A stretch of DNA of 32,078 bases, taken from positions 1-32,078 of the forward strand of contig JAOAQY010000239.1 of assembly GCA_025210965.1 (NCBI GenBank). The letters are read 5' to 3'. Below the pieces are notes generated by a model. That model was not told where the DNA came from. It did no database searches and worked only from the letters and a program-made list of their open reading frames with translations. The DNA is from Tissierellales bacterium (GTDB lineage Bacteria; Bacillota; Clostridia; Tissierellales; JAOAQY01). Within the stretch, counting starts at the first letter, position 1. Every line of letters begins with the position of its first letter. The position numbers and the translations under genes were made by a program. Below are positions 31,905 through 32,078 of the stretch, piece after piece.

Positions 31905-32078
31905 ATGAACGTATACGAAGGAAATTTAATAGCAAGTGAAGGAAAGTATGCCATTATAGTTGGAAGATTCAATGAATTTATCGGAGGAAAATTACTAGAT
32001 GGAGCAATAGATGCATTAAAGAGACATGGTGTAGATGAAAATGATATTTCATTGATTTGGGTGCCTGGAGCATTTGAA
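31905..32078 (+). CDS. ribH: 6,7-dimethyl-8-ribityllumazine synthase (partial, 5' end)
   Basis: The first 58 codons of lumazine synthase, cut by the window end. It condenses 3,4-dihydroxy-2-butanone-4-phosphate with the pyrimidine product of RibD. The start [20 protein letters not shown], then [14 protein letters not shown] and the [12 protein letters not shown] substrate-loop segment, are diagnostic. The complete protein is normally about 155 residues. TTGGAGG is 9 bases before the ATG. It is the fourth gene of the riboflavin operon; the 60-base gap after ribBA holds no terminator. Confidence 0.96.
   Translation, partial: MNVYEGNLIASEGKYAIIVGRFNEFIGGKLLDGAIDALKRHGVDENDISLIWVPGAFE

Noticed and set aside
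1-32078. CRISPR array, tRNA, prophage or insertion sequence
   Set aside because: I saw no regularly spaced repeats, no tRNA-like cloverleaf strings, no transposase or phage motifs, and no flanking direct repeats of the size expected.

Overview
This window looks like a chromosomal segment of a low-GC Gram-positive anaerobe of the class Clostridia. The reasons are AT-rich coding, strong AGGAGG-type ribosome binding sites, Firmicutes-style -35/-10 promoters and intrinsic terminators, a CodY-box-like and a cre-like site, B12 and FMN riboswitches with terminator attenuators, and clostridial gene families. A genus cannot be fixed from this stretch. I saw no insertion sequence, phage gene, CRISPR array, tRNA or rRNA.

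Layout, left to right. (1) 1-4240: a methionine/sulfur block. A terminator-bearing leader precedes metY (O-acetylhomoserine sulfhydrylase) and metA; a convergent SulP anion transporter with a STAS domain follows. MetA carries Glu at position 111 and should make O-acetylhomoserine, the substrate of MetY. (2) 4298-4630: a small PhnA/YjdM-type zinc-ribbon protein. (3) 4675-10455: a complete five-gene peptide ABC transporter (binding lipoprotein, two permeases, two ATPases). Its upstream region carries a CodY-like box, a cre-like site and a 16-bp palindrome at the predicted start site. A hairpin follows the binding-protein gene. (4) 10514-12121 (minus): a YwaF-type membrane protein and an AAC(3)-family acetyltransferase. 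(5) 12289-14891: two adjacent membrane diguanylate cyclases, only the second with an RxxD inhibitory site. (6) 15005-15382: a very short beta-carbonic-anhydrase-like protein. (7) 15434-17950 (minus): an 838-residue secreted protein with about seven helical repeats and a C-terminal region resembling aerolysin/ETX-MTX2 pore-forming hairpins. This is the most unusual gene here. (8) 18216-21108: a Tet(M)-like GTPase and an SplB-type radical SAM protein. (9) 21136-22600: a cobalamin riboswitch with a 12-bp terminator controlling a secreted CbiK-type cobaltochelatase. (10) 22619-27914: a chemotaxis receptor and a large secreted FecR/Ig-like (Big_2) protein with an extremely acidic linker. (11) 28099-28566: a GNAT acetyltransferase. 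(12) 28594-32078: an FMN riboswitch and the riboflavin operon ribD-ribE-ribBA-ribH, with ribH cut by the window edge.

How it fits together: the recognisable metabolism is nutrient acquisition and cofactor supply (methionine, peptides, B12, riboflavin), each with a visible candidate regulatory element. Around it lie genes for sensing and surface life: two c-di-GMP synthases, a chemoreceptor, an Ig-like surface protein and a putative secreted pore-forming protein. Functions were read from motifs and family memory only; no database search was run.
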